A stretch of DNA of 64,000 nucleotides from Combretum micranthum. Lineage: Eukaryota; Streptophyta; Magnoliopsida; Myrtales; Combretaceae. The position numbers and the translations under genes were made by a program. The notes beneath the pieces are model-generated. The model ran no database searches and was not told where the DNA came from. It saw only the letters and a program-made list of their open reading frames with translations. Positions 34,601 through 45,895 of the stretch are shown here, piece after piece. The number at the start of each line of letters is the position of its first letter. Position 1 is the first letter of the stretch. The stretch covers positions 682,001-746,000 of the forward strand of contig JAMXBD010000636.1 in the NCBI GenBank assembly GCA_024138025.1. The letters are read 5' to 3'.

Positions 34601-36923
34601 ATGTAACAAAGACCAAGTTTGGACAAGGATAAAAGAGATTTATCAAAATATAATCTTAAAACAACAAATGGTTTCCAAGAATAGGTTAAATAATGTTTTT
34701 ATTCTTTAAAATTTTGTAAAATTCGTACTTAGGTAGACCACCTATATAAACACCTATTTTCTAACCCCAAAATGAAGGTTCTTATTGAAATAATGAAGGT
34801 GATGGTTATATAGGTCATCAAGGTTGAGTTTTGATAAAAGCAAGTATGATTTTGCAAGAAGAAAAACTATTTTTCTTAAGTCTAGTAAAATTCAAAGTTT
34901 TGCAAAGTAAAGGTTTTTAAAAAGAATTCTTAGTACTATATGTATACATATAGGTAGATCATCTCATAACCTTCATAACAATAGCTTGTAGGTAATACAT
35001 ATATGCATGATGCATTGTAGAAATAAAATAGGAAAATTTGAGTTGTTCTCATTTTAAAAAATTCGTAATAATGGAGTAATGGCATGAAAACCCATATTTT
35101 CCAAACTCAAATTAGAAGTTTTATCAAAGAAATGAAGTCCTTAGTGGTTAGGCATGGTTGAGCCTTAATTTTCTAAGTATCAAATGATTTTTACTTAAAG
35201 GAATCACTCAAAAACTAATTTTTCAAAATTCGGATTTTGGAATAACTACTATTTGAAAACATGCTTACAAGGTACAAAATGAGAATTTTTATGTAGAAAT
35301 GAAGGTCATAAGTAATAAATATAATGAATACTCAATTTTAGCAAGGATAATTATATTTTCTTAAGAAATAAATCCAAAATAATTGGAAATGATCAAAGTT
35401 AGGAAACTAGTTCTCTTAAAAGTAAATAGCCATGGAATCTTACAAATAAAAAGTTTTTAAAATTCCTTTTAGTAAATATTGCCAAAAGCATGCATACATC
35501 AAGCTCATAACATGCCATTCATGATAGGAAATCACCAATATTGCATGTATATTTAATCTATATAGTAGGAACATTACAAACATTTACAAAACTATCTTGC
35601 GGAATTAGAATTTGCTACTGATCAGAACTAATCAGAATATTTCGTGACCCAAATATTTTCAAAACTTGAAAATAATATTAGAAATAGATAGATCTTTTGA
35701 AGTAGATAGAAATCGATATATAATTTGCTAAATTCCGAGTTAAAACGACTAAGTTATGGGAGTTTTAAGTTGGAATTCCCGCTTAGGACGAGAATTACGA
35801 ATTTGATGGTTTGTATGGGATAGCTTGGACTAGTTAAGTGATGAAATACTTATTAGGGTATTTCTTCCATTTTAGGTGACCCCGATATCGACGATTCCTT
35901 ACCACCGGATTACTTGTACTAAGAGACTGGTGATCCAATGGCCGAGTGAGTATTACTTCTGATTTCATTTATTTTATGTGATTGTAATGATAGTTGCACA
36001 AGATATTTGTTAAAGATAAAATGGATATGCATGATGGGGATGAATGGGAACTATGTATGGTTGTTGTTGATATGAAAAAATGAATATAAGAATATCGAAA
36101 CCGGGTGATTAACTATTGCTTGTATAGATGAATTAAAATTGACTGTCTGCGATTATTGATTGATCACTTAAAAGAATTGGTATAATTGATTATTCGGAAT
36201 TGAAGATGAAATTGAACTCATTCATATCACGATGGGGATGGAGCATTAGCATTTTTTTGGTTTCCCGTGATCTTAAACGGTATAAAGTTCGGTTAATCAT
36301 GATCCCCAAACGAATTTATAGTTCAGTTGGCCGTGAGCTTAAACAGCGTTGTACCGCAGGATTCGTTAATCTGCTAACCCAGGATGGAGGGCAAGTTCAT
36401 CCACAATGATTTTCGGCCGGTCATATGTTTGTTGAATCCATATGTTTATGCATATCACTTGTCTGATTAATCACTTGTTTGTATGATGTGTTATAAATGT
36501 GATCTTGGAAGTTCTTACTCACTAAGCTAGTGTAGCTTATACCCCAATAGATGTTTGATTAAACAGGTTAACTCAAGAATGCTACGTGGGGATTGAGATG
36601 TCTAGAGCCGAGTACGACCTTGGGATTCCAGCGGGAAGTAAGAAAACTTGAAGATATTAGCTAGGTGTTATGAATTATCTTGTAATAGTTTATGTAGTGA
36701 AATCTGTGGATGAATTGTATTTGAAATATAGTGAGTTGTATTTCCTTTACTTTGTTACTCAAGTTGTATCAATATAAAATGTATCACTCTGATGTGTCTC
36801 ATCCATGTGTTAGACGCCTTGTACATAGTATGGAAGCCTTCGTGTGACTAAGGCAACCACTCTTAGGCTTTAATATTGTGTACGGCAGACTGCCACAATT
36901 AGGATATCCTTTAGGGCGTGACA
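31606..36923 (+). mobile_element. Long solo LTR 2 (TGTAANCCCC family)
   Basis: A 5,318 bp insert starting TGTAAGCCCCGG and ending GGGCGTGACA, flanked by a perfect 5 bp target duplication AACAC (31601-31605 and 36924-36928). No coding domain and no internal copy of the ends were seen. It shares termini and general plan with 25521-31331 and 57584-61006: an AT-rich first half, a GAGTGAGTATTAC phrase near 35945 and a CACTAAGCTAGTGTAGCTTA phrase near 36520. The body is otherwise strongly diverged. Within 33780-35400 phrases such as AAATTCGGAT and GGAAGGCTTAA recur every 150-250 bp, hinting at an old degenerate internal tandem structure. Confidence 0.75.
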
Positions 36924-38170
36924 AACACAGCCCCTAGTCTAATTCCACTGACATCACAGTCAACTTCAAACAATTTATCAAATTCAAGAAGTGACAAAAC
37001 AAGAGCACTACACAACTTCTCCTTTAATAATGCAAAGCTAGTCTCAGCCTTATCTCCCCAATGAAATTTCCCTTTCTTTAGACACTCAATCAATGGAGCA
37101 ATTATGGTACTGAAATGTCTAAAACTAGCTAAGCCTAGAAAACTCCTCAATTCAAACACTGTATTTGGAATAGACCATTCACCTTCTCATCATCCACAGT
37201 GATCCCTTCACTACTAACCATAAACCTTAAAAACAATAGCCTCTTTGACATAAAGATGCATTTCTTTGCATCAACATACAATTTATTCTCTCTCAGTGTA
37301 GTTAATACACTCTTTAAGTGATCTACATGTTCATTCTCATATTTGCTGTAAATCAATATGTCGTCAAAATAGACTACTACGAATTTATCAATAAAGGGTT
37401 TAAGTACCTAGTTCATGACATGCATAAAAGTGCTAAGAGCATTGCTAAGCCCCATCAACATTATTAAACATTCATAAAGCCTGTCCTTTGTTTTGAACGC
37501 AATCTTCCATTCATCTCTAGGCCTGATTCTGATATGGTGATACCTACTCCTCAAATCAACCTTGGAAAATACTACAACTCCACTCAACCTATCCAGCATA
37601 TCTTCTAGGCAAGGAATCAAAAATTTATAGCTAATCTCGATCTTGTTGATGGCCCTGTTATCTACACGCATTCTCCAGTTGCCATCTTTCTTTGGTGTCA
37701 ATAGTGCTGGTACAGCACATAGACTCACACTATCCCTAATGAATCCCTTCTCTAATAGCTCCTAGACTTTTTCCTACAAAATTTCAGTTTCTTTTGGGCT
37801 CATCCTATAGTATGGAAAGTTAAGCAAACTCACCCCAGGTACCAAATCAATCCGATGCTGAATATCCTTAATGGTGGCGGCCCCTCAGGAAGATCTTTCG
37901 GTAGCACATCTCTAAATTCCTCTAATACTTCCTTTACAAGATCTAGAACATCCCCACTACCCTCCTCCTCTATAGTTATGACATTCTTCACAATAAGAGC
38001 ATGAACCACTCTAGACTCTTTCATGTCCTCGTCCATCTTTCTTCCAAAGTGAGTGATTGTTAGAAAAGAACGCACCTCCAACTTTCGAGCCTTGGTGCGA
38101 TTCACTACCTTCAAAGGCAATAAGGTATACTTCACACCTCCCATCTCTAGCTTAGCGTGTTGAGCCTTCA
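36924..38170 (-). pseudogene. Gypsy A reverse transcriptase and start of RNase H
   Basis: Minus-strand blocks in order. A lead-in ([19 protein letters not shown]) is near 37890. Then comes [20 protein letters not shown], followed by [20 protein letters not shown] and [20 protein letters not shown] (37728-37530). The catalytic block [12 protein letters not shown] (37380-37345) keeps YFDD intact. The connection domain [20 protein letters not shown] and a RNase H start [15 protein letters not shown] (to 36930) follow. Stops and frameshifts separate the blocks, for example at 37405 and 37150. The fragment ends where solo LTR 2 is inserted. Confidence 0.85.
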
Positions 38171-38480
38171 CATCATATTACCATGGTTTGCCAAAGAGGA
38201 AGTGGCAAGCATCCATGTCTACAATGTCATAATAGACATCATCCTGGTATTTCCTATGGAGAAAGGCACTCTACATCACTCATTCACTTTAATCTTCTCA
38301 TCTCCCTTGATCCATCCACTAGTGTATGGATTAGGATGTCTCTCTACTGGCAACTTCAATTGGTTCACCACTTCCCTTCCAATAATATTTTCACAACTCC
38401 CACTATCAACTATGAGATCAAACACTTTTCCCCCAATAGTACAACGGGCACGAAACAACTGGTGTCGCTGAGAATTATCT
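38171..38480 (-). pseudogene. Gypsy A aspartic protease
   Basis: The minus-strand frame (38458-38276) reads FDLIVDSGSCENIIGREVVN with the catalytic D-S-G preserved, followed by LKLPVERHPNPYTSGWIKG. The next blocks shift frame near 38260. The plus-strand frames over this stretch (38157-38671) are shadows. Confidence 0.85.
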
Positions 38481-39800
38481 TCCTACTTTGGGGTCAGCAT
38501 CAATATTCTAATCACATAAGTCAGATCATCTTCCTCTCCATCCTCATCATAGTAATCATCCTCCCCATCGGGCTCACAAATCTCCCAATCCCTCTTGAAA
38601 ATGTTCATTCTTTTCCTATTAGGACATTCATTCGACTGGTGACCCAGTTGTTTACAATGATAACTGCCTAGAATAGGTCTGGCATAAGGATTAGTCTACC
38701 TCTGTAAATCTTTACCCTCAATAGGTTTCCTGTCAGTAGCTTTCTCCTCCTTCTTTTCATTATTCCAACCTTATTTCTCCTCAACACCTTTATTCTTTTC
38801 AACTACTGATTTGCTACTATTTGATCCCTTAGCACCGTATCTTCGACTACTCCCATCAAACGTAGTATTTTTCTCCTACAACATCATCTCTACCCCCAAG
38901 GCCATGTTCTTAGCCTCATTCAGATTCCTCATTACATTAACACCAATTTTATCACAAATCTACAATTTCAAACCATCTACGTACCTTGCCACTTGTTGAC
39001 CCACACTTTCTCTTAGGTCGTTTCGCTCAGCAAGCCTCATGAATTTCGTGGTGTAGTCATGGACTGATCATGTTCCTTATCGGCATTGCTAATGCTGTTA
39101 GAACAGGATCTATTCATAATCAGGTGATAAAAAGTCCCTTTGTAACAATTACTTTATGCAAAACCATGTCCGTACAGGTTGTCTACCCTCTCTTTGTCTA
39201 TGATTCTGTACCCTCTCCCACTAGGCTGAAGCTCCTCCCTTCAATCTACATGCAACTAGCCATACTCTACAATATTCTGGTGTCTCCATGTAGTCGAAAA
39301 ATCTGTCTACCTCTGCCAACCAATCAAGGAATTCCTCAATATTCATATTGCCATTAAAACTGAGAATTCTTACCTTCAAACGAAAATCGTTGCCATCCCC
39401 TTGATCATAACCGCAATAATTCCGTCAGTATCTATCCTAACCTTCATTGCCCCGTCTACGTAGCTGTCTAGCACCAACAAAAATTCTTCCTCCTCTTCAG
39501 AATTATCACATGAAATCTGCGCTACTTTATTCACGGTGATAGGTAGATTGTTTAGACTATCATAGGCTTCTCTTGCCCTAGGTTATCTCCCACCATCATT
39601 CCTGCCTCTATTGGTATTAGTTGCCATGGCATTGAAACGTTCGACCAGATCTTTGAGAGGCTACTCTACCTGCCATAATCTTCAATCTATGGCATCAACT
39701 ACCATCTTAAGAACCATCTAATCAGTTCCACGGACTCTCGTATCTTGAGCAATGTTAAGATACTACTGCTATCAACTACGTCAATGGCAGATATCTTCGC
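38481..39800 (-). pseudogene. Gypsy A gag, broken
   Basis: The minus-strand reading starts near 39790 with a coiled-coil type N-terminus (MVVDAID, LKDLVERFNAMATNTNRGRN) and passes through an acidic patch (CDNSEEEEEFL, near 39490). A decayed capsid core follows, then a zinc knuckle near 38650-38600 (HCKQLGHQSNECPNRK, in which the first Cys is Ser). Frames break about every 100-200 bases. Confidence 0.7.
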
Positions 39801-39813
39801 AGGATTCTTTTAA

Positions 39814-39825
39814 GCTCTAATACCA
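39814..39825 (-). other. Gypsy A primer binding site
   Basis: Minus-strand TGGTATTAGAGC lies 4 bases after the 5' LTR end (...GTGTCA at 39830). It has one mismatch to the initiator tRNA-Met complement. Confidence 0.8.
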
Positions 39826-39829
39826 CTTC

Positions 39830-40334
39830 TGACACAACACAAAAGCATAAACACATAAATTCAATCATAACGAATGAATCAAGAATCCAAGAATGCACCA
39901 AAGATGCAAATTTCATGAGAAATCTCTCAAAGAAATATCAAACAATGTAAGAATATCAAAGTCTAATGAAAAAGTATGAAACTTGGCTATTTATATCTAA
40001 CAAAACCCTAAAACGTAATAAATAAAGCTAAGGTGGTCACAAAGTAAGCCGGTCCAACACCGGCTTAGTCATGGTACATCGGTGGCGTATATTGTATATG
40101 CTGCGGCGATGTAAGAGCCAACGTTTAAATTTTGCTCTCGGTCATTTAGTAGAAAATCCATTAGCCAAAGCCAACGTTGCACACCCAAAGCCAGCAGCCT
40201 TTCTCTCAACGCTGGCGGTATATAGCCAATGTTCAATCAATCTTTCAAGGCTGACGACTTTCTTCCGCCTGCCTTTCTTTGACTTTTTTTACTGTAATTT
40301 CTTCAAAAACAACTCAACTACTCCTTCGACATCA
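39830..40334 (-). repeat. Gypsy A 5' LTR
   Basis: A 505 bp LTR starting TGATGTCGAAGGAGTAG (40334) and ending GTGTTGTGTCA (39830), with a TATA-like GATATAAATAG at 39997-39987. The CpG word occurs upstream of the TATA box (AGCCGG and CCGGCT at 40047-40065, plus decayed forms to 40270). Order and spacing match the 3' LTR. Confidence 0.85.
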
Positions 40335-41742
40335 GATGTCGACTTGTTTAAGTCGGTCAATAATGCTATGTACATAGAGTAGGTCTTTATCAGTCTTTGA
40401 TTTCATAATTAAGGATGTTTAATGATGAAACCTAAATTTTATATCATTTGGTTTTGGTTAGGTGATGAAGAATGGTCATAGCAGGTTGATCGATGGATCC
40501 TCCAATGTGATGGATTAACATATTCTCTTCCAGTCATTCTGTGAAGATAACATAGATTCTCAGAGAGATTGTCATAAGTATTCTTCTATTAGTTGATGGG
40601 ATACCATTTGGACCTTTGGAAAACTATTGTTGGAAACGTCAAGATAGAAAATGTTCATTTTCCAACATAAAATTTTAGTTTTTCTGAATAATTCCATTAA
40701 GCTTGTAGAGTACAACAGTTAAGAAGATGTCTCGCTCTAATGGTGATCTGATACATCACACAACTACTAAGATTGCTGTCCTAAGCATTAGGGTAATATA
40801 TTTTTTGAAAAATTGAATAGATGATTTTCCCCTGCATACTCAGTTATCGATGCATGTTCGACATATCATAATTTGATAATCTCAAATAGTTTCATTTTTT
40901 TTTAATCAAAAAGTTTAAAAATACAGTTTTAGATTAGAAAATGGATTCCTAATTAATTTTAGACTGCTTCTTGATTTTGTGTTTTGTTACGAAGCCATGT
41001 GGTGTCTATACTTCTATTGTCTTATCGTATTAATAATTTTCTTTAGAAATTTTCCATTCTCATAGATATCAACCTCTAGAATAGAGACTACTAGCTGCAA
41101 ATTATCTAAGCCGAATCTTTAGCCATGTGTTCATCAGCAGCTTGTATAGACCACAAATCTGAATAACTGGGTCCATTATCTCTTCTTTTGTAGGTTTCTG
41201 CTACTTTATAAATGAAGAGAGGTCTTATTTTCCATATCATGTTTCCTTTGTAATTCACTTGACTTGTGACTGCAATGAACATCTATCCAACAATTTAGCA
41301 TGCTTACTTCCCACCATTATCATTGAATTCTATACGTAAGTTTGATTAAATAGATTAATAAGGTTTCATGTGTCTAAACCATTAAATTACTAGTTAGCTT
41401 CAGAACTTGCCTTCCATTGGGTTTCAACTAATAAGAATTTCGATCATTTTCTTACCAAAATTTCTGTCTATAAGAGGATTAGGCTGGACATATGATAGAT
41501 AGATCCAAAGTATAACGGTCTCCAAGGAAGATAATGAACAGACAAAAAAAAATTCAAAAATTAAAAATATGGTTGAAATTATCAAAATCACGAATAAAAT
41601 ATGCGATTCTACGAGTTCATCACTTTATATGTTTTTTCTTAATTAAAATAGATGAAGAATTATTAAAGTGCAAACTTTAGGTGGAATTATGAATTTAAAT
41701 ATATGATTCTACATGTTTACAATTTTACTAATTTTGCACTAT
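40335..41742 (+). repeat. Dispersed repeat R2 copy 1 and adjoining non-coding DNA
   Basis: 40905-41495 is colinear with 48265-48925. Shared blocks include TTAGATTAGAAAATGnATT-like wording, CCTCTAGA, AATGAAGnnAGGnnTTATTTT, CCAACAATnTAGnATGCTT, ATTACTAGTTAGCTTC and a final ACATATGAT. 40335-40904 has no counterpart there. No gene is recognisable; 40450-40700 on the minus strand has a faint leucine-rich-repeat flavour (see findings). Confidence 0.6.
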
Positions 41743-42027
41743 TGGATTTCTTGAAGAGAATGAAAGACTGATAATAAAAGCAAGAAAAAATTTGCTGTGT
41801 AAAGTCTAATTTTTTATTGACTGATAATGAGTTTAAATACAAAAAAAAAAACAACTGAAGAAACAGAAAATAATGCAAAATACATTACCATAATCAACAA
41901 CTTCCTAAAAACAGTAATCGAATAATTTATTTTTGAAACAGTCAAACAAATTTAATATTGCAGTAACTAGCATTTAATATTGCAAAAATTGAAGCATTAT
42001 TGGAGTAACAGAAGCACAACTTCAACA
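41743..42027 (-). repeat. Copia B 3' LTR
   Basis: It starts TGTTGAAGTTGTGC (42027), after the polypurine tract AAAGCAAGGAGGAG (42041-42028). It is T-rich and ends near AAATCCA (41743). About 285 bp. No GCCGGC-type words. Confidence 0.6.
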
Positions 42028-42045
42028 CTCCTCCTTGCTTTGGTT

Positions 42046-43602
42046 GCTGCAAACTCCAAGTTTCTCTCTAAGAAATTCAAATTTGCTTTTTCTCAAAGGC
42101 TTTGTAAATATTTCAGTGAGTTGAAGATTAGATCTGTAGTTTTAAATCAACTGAGCCTTCCTTCTGCACTTTTCTAAGAAAAAATAACTTGATATTGAAG
42201 TGCTTAGTTTTCCCATGAAAAACAGGATTGATAGAAATGGCAATTGTAACTTGATTATCAACTAACACTTTGGTGCATCCTTCTTGCTTCAGATTCAAAT
42301 CCATTAGTAATTTTCTTAACCACAAAACTTGATTTACAGCAGCACTAGCTGCAACAAATTTAGCTTCTACTGTCAATTGTGCCACTATATTTTTGTTCAT
42401 TATAGCAATCCATTTTGGATCCTTCTCAGCTTCCAAAAAATCTGTAGGTTCAAGTACAGCAACATTGCACCTCTGATAAATATCAGAAAGTGATCTTGTA
42501 CCTTTAATGGGAATATCATCAACCAACTCATCTTCTTTGAGCTGCAATTTTGGAACTTGATCAGAAACTTCAATTGATTGTTTTCCTTATTGGCAAACTT
42601 TACAATCTGAAATTTAGATTCAAGGCAAGGGAGACCTTGAACCAATCCCTTTCTTTGCAAATTCACCACAGCTGTATGACTGAAATGTCCAAGCTTCTTA
42701 TGCCATGCATCTGCATGGACTTTTGTTGCAGAAAATGTTGCTTTCTCCTCCTCCAATGGATCAAGTGCAAAGCTCTTTTCCTTTCATTTTTATTTTGAAT
42801 ACATCATTGCCGTTTGCATCTTTAATTAAACATTGATTTGTTTCAAAGATAACTTTAATACCTTTTTGAATCAACTGACCAACACTCAACAATTTTTGGC
42901 TAATTTTAAGTACAATTTTTTATAAGCTTTGTATGTAAGCTTTGTACCTAAAATGCTTTTAATTGGCACTGTGCCTTTTCCCTGGACTGCAATGTACTCT
43001 CCATTGCCGAGCTTCACTTTGGAAGTTACTAAAGTGTCCAATTCCTTGAAGAGATCACGATCAAAGGTCATATAGTTTATACAACCACTGTCAATGAGCC
43101 ACTTCTCATTTGAATGACAGATATCAAAGCAGGAGGCTACAAAAAGTTGCTCCTCCTCTTCCTCATCAGCAACTTGAGCAACATTCTTTTGCTACAAATT
43201 CACTTGTGTGACAGTCTTTTGTTGAGTGTTGCTCTTGCAAATTCTTTGATGATGTCCCATTTTCTAACATTTTTCACATTGCTAGTCTGGCTTTCTCCAG
43301 CATTTGGAAGGATGATGCCTTTTCTTTCACAATGTTTACATGAAGGAAAATGAGATTTTGTTCCCTTACTAGACTAAGCTTTTGCAGTTAATGCACCTTC
43401 GACAGACCCTTCAGACCTCATGAGCCTTCTCTGTTCTTGTGCCTGTAAAGTATTTATCAATTATGCCAAACTAACTTCTGATATATCTTTAGTGTTTTCC
43501 AGCGAGGAATTGGTAGCTTCAAATCTTTCAGAACAATTACTAAAATTTTTTGAACTAATCTGGTATCAGGAAATTTAGAACCAAGTAATCTTACTTTTTT
43601 TG
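42046..43602 (-). pseudogene. Copia B gag end, protease and RNase H, with integrase/RT deleted
   Basis: On the minus strand: KVRLLGSKFPDTRLVQKI (gag, about 43590), a zinc knuckle CEKC-stop-KMGHHQRIC (about 43280-43240), protease EKWLIDSGC (D-S-G intact, about 43100) with FKELDTLVTSKVKLGNGEY, then a GAG-pre-integrase scrap (KKLGHFSHTAVVNLQRKGL, about 42690). The frame 42547-42128 then runs from the start of reverse transcriptase (LEAEKDPKWIAIMNK) straight into RNase H (QLTVEAKFVAASAAVNQVLW, VFHGKTKHFNIKLFFLR). Integrase and the reverse-transcriptase core including YVDD are absent. The clean in-frame join suggests a single deletion. Confidence 0.85.
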
Positions 43603-45340
43603 TGTTGGTCCCAAAAGAATAACCAAGAGAAGGGGGGGAAGGGGGGTGAATTGGTTGTTTAATAAAAATTTCGCTTTTTCAAAACTTAAACAAATTCACA
43701 CCACTTAGTTAATCTAGTTTAATGGCTTTACAACTTTCTTTAAAATAATAAACTTAATAACTATATCTTTGAACAAAATTCAGATCAAATAAGTTCACTC
43801 AAATCCACAAAAGATCAAACAACAAGTTCAAAGTTAAACTTCCAGTTTTACTCTCTGATTAACTTTCTGCTTAAGAAAAGATATTCTAGTTACTCTCTGA
43901 TTTACTTTCTGAGCATATAACACAGCTAAGAAAAATAATTAATTATGCATGAAATAAAGAGAGATAAGGAGTAAAGAGTGCAAAATCAATTTATAGAGGT
44001 TTGCTGGAGCGTCAATCCTCTCTTTCAGCACTAAGCCGGAGACCCGGTATTCTACACCGGTATGTTCTACTATCTAATCAACAATCAATGAGTTACAAGA
44101 TTTCTTTACCAAAGCACTTGGCTACAATGCACTCAGCTTGATTCTCCAAGCTTCTCCTTAAGCTAACAATCAATCTACTGAGCCTACTTGTAACTCTCAA
44201 TCTCACACAAAGTGCAATCAAAATCAAGTGAGGAATAAAAAATAAAAAGTTCCTCTCAAATTCGATATAAGAAAGACAATATAGAATAACAATATTTGAT
44301 TCAATGAAATTCACACTTTCTATGCTTGTTCTTTTTCACTTGGATGATGTATTTGAATCTCTGTTTTGTTATATATTCTTCATTCCCAATGGATAAGAAA
44401 AGATAGACTTTATTCCTGATATATTTTGAACTTCTATAAAGAAAAAGGATAAGCCTTGCTGATATTTCGTGCTTTTGAATTTAAACTTCTTCTAAGAGAT
44501 AAAACTTGAAGATGATATGTTCCCTGATATTGTTGTTGTTGTTATCGTAATCTTTGAAGACTTGATATCGTGCAATAGCTGAAATAATTTGAAAATTAAT
44601 CCCTATCTTGTAGACGAATTATTTGGGATAGATATTTGACTTCTCCACTTCTGATATTATTCATGCTTGAAAAGATTTGTGTTCCTTTGATATTGCCCTA
44701 TATCTTGCTATCCATAATGTATTTTGAATTTAAATTCCTTTGGCCATAATAAATCACGTTCTTGGTATCTCATAAATAGATACTTTTATCATATAAGCTT
44801 TTTATGTCAGATCTGGACCGAATCTTGAACACATCTTGACATCGTTATTAAATATCCTTCTTGTCAAAATATTAAATCTTTAAGAATAACATTTTTAATT
44901 CAATATAAACTTGAATCCCATGGATATTGAACCAACTTAGTGGAACATAATTGAATGTATTACCCAAATACATTCAACTGTGGAGCTGGGTCTTCAAATC
45001 CTTAAAAAATCATAGAAAATCCAATTTTTCAAAGTCTGTTCGTGAAACTCGTTCAAGTGACATTTACCCTCTGATTAACCTTATGACCGTTATAAGAGTT
45101 TTGTAAACCAACAATTTTACTTTTTGAGTCACCTTCTGACTATACATTTGTTCTTGAAAAACTTTCCAAACACTTTTTAAACACTTCCTGAAATACTTTC
45201 TGAACTGAATCTCTTTTCAAAAACATTTTCATAAACCTTTTATTATACTTAAGTACTGCACACTTAATAAAATTGTTAGTAAATATTTAATCATTTTTGT
45301 TATCATCAAAATCAATAATGAGAAAGAGAAAAAACCAACA
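43603..45340 (+). mobile_element. Solo LTR (TGTTGGTCCC family), copy 2
   Basis: Starts TGTTGGTCCCAAAAGAATAACC and ends AAAACCAACA. It lies inside the copia B gag between IAN and KVRLLG, with near-matching 5 bp flanks TTTTG (43598-43602) and GTTTG (45341-45345). It is similar along its length to 1741-3174. It contains no protein domain. A run GGGGGGGAAGGGGGG lies at 43633-43647. Confidence 0.8.
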
Positions 45341-45440
45341 GTTTGCAATTCTAAGCAATCTGTCAAAGTACTCCTTTATTGTCTCAGAATCTTTCATCTT
45401 CTGAAGCTCAAACTCTCTAATCAGGTTCAGAATTTTCATT
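45341..45440 (-). pseudogene. Copia B gag fragment
   Basis: The minus-strand frame reads LNLIREFELQKMKDSETIKE then YFDRLLRIAN, the conserved middle of copia gag (UBN2-type). It is fused in frame, on its N-terminal side, to the Pumilio-24-like sequence. Confidence 0.8.
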
Positions 45441-45895
45441 CCCTTAATCTTCATTAGAGCTTCACTCACCAGCTTGGACCTCTCCTCATGGGCAATATTA
45501 TGCTGGCTCATCTTTTCCCACAAAGATGCAAGCTTGGTTCTAGGGTATAATGCCTCTTTCTTTTCTTTTTCCTGAGCTCTGCAAGTTCCTTAGCACGCAG
45601 CCTATGCTCCCTTTTACTTTTAATCGTCTTCTCTTTCCCATCTTTAGGCCTTCCATTGGTCTCCGACATAGGTTGGTTTTGGTCCCCTTCATGTCGTTTC
45701 TTGAACACTTTGCCTTTCCCATATTTTGATTTCTTAATCCCATCATTAGAATTCAAACCACCTAATTTTGCCTTTGGTCCCCTTCATGTCGTTTCTTGAA
45801 CACTTTGCCTTTCCCATCTTTTGATTTCTTAATCCCATCATTAGAATTCAAACCACCTAATTTTGCCTTCTTAGAAGAGGGATTCTTATTTTTAT
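45441..45895 (-). pseudogene. Pumilio homolog 24-like gene fragment
   Basis: Pumilio homolog 24 (APUM24/PUF6-like) is a nucleolar RNA-binding protein of pre-rRNA processing. Minus-strand reading gives a basic N-terminal region (GIKKSKDGKGKVFKKRHEGD), then KREHRLRAKELAELRKKKRK and RHYTLE, and after a one-base frameshift near 45545 ASLWEKMSQHNIAHEERSKL then VSEALMKIKG. This order matches my memory of the plant protein just before its Puf repeats. All Puf repeats are missing: the sequence passes at about 45441 into copia gag. A 95 bp tandem duplication adds another frameshift. The 5' end near 45890 may be an exon border (AG before AATCCC), but this is not certain. Confidence 0.75.
45678..45867. 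repeat. 95 bp tandem duplication in the Pumilio-24 fragment
   Basis: Two adjacent units, 45678-45772 and 45773-45867, begin TTTGGTCCCCTTCATG and end CCTAATTTTGCC, with one difference seen (ATATTTTG against ATCTTTTG). The length is not a multiple of three. Confidence 0.95.

Larger units (their letters stand above)
23714..40334 (-). mobile_element. Ty3/gypsy element A, nested by two solo LTRs
   Basis: A minus-strand element with 5' LTR 39830-40334, PBS, gag, protease, reverse transcriptase, RNase H, integrase, polypurine tract and 3' LTR 23714-24197. About 11.1 kb of its span is two later insertions (25521-31331 and 31606-36923). Without them it is about 5.5 kb, normal for the group. The initiator-Met PBS and a tail reading TSNVADLFPFCPDDSPLYP fit a chromovirus-type gypsy; a chromodomain cannot be confirmed. 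All coding parts carry stops and frameshifts. It is closely related to element B at 48.9-55.7 kb. Confidence 0.85.
41743..45440 (-). mobile_element. Ty1/copia element B, 5'-truncated and internally deleted
   Basis: The minus-strand order is gag piece (45440-45341), a solo LTR insertion (45340-43603), gag end, zinc knuckle, protease, a pre-integrase scrap, a fusion of reverse-transcriptase start to RNase H, polypurine tract and 3' LTR (42027-41743). The 5' LTR and first part of gag are missing; the element abuts a Pumilio-24 fragment at about 45441. Without the insert the remnant is about 2 kb. Confidence 0.8.

Noticed and set aside
31606..36923. Complete LTR element with two LTRs
   Set aside because: The start sequence does not recur inside and no coding domain was seen, so solo LTR is the simpler reading.
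38157..38671. Plus-strand frames of 104 and 162 residues
   Set aside because: Shadows of gypsy A protease and gag, which are recognisable on the minus strand.
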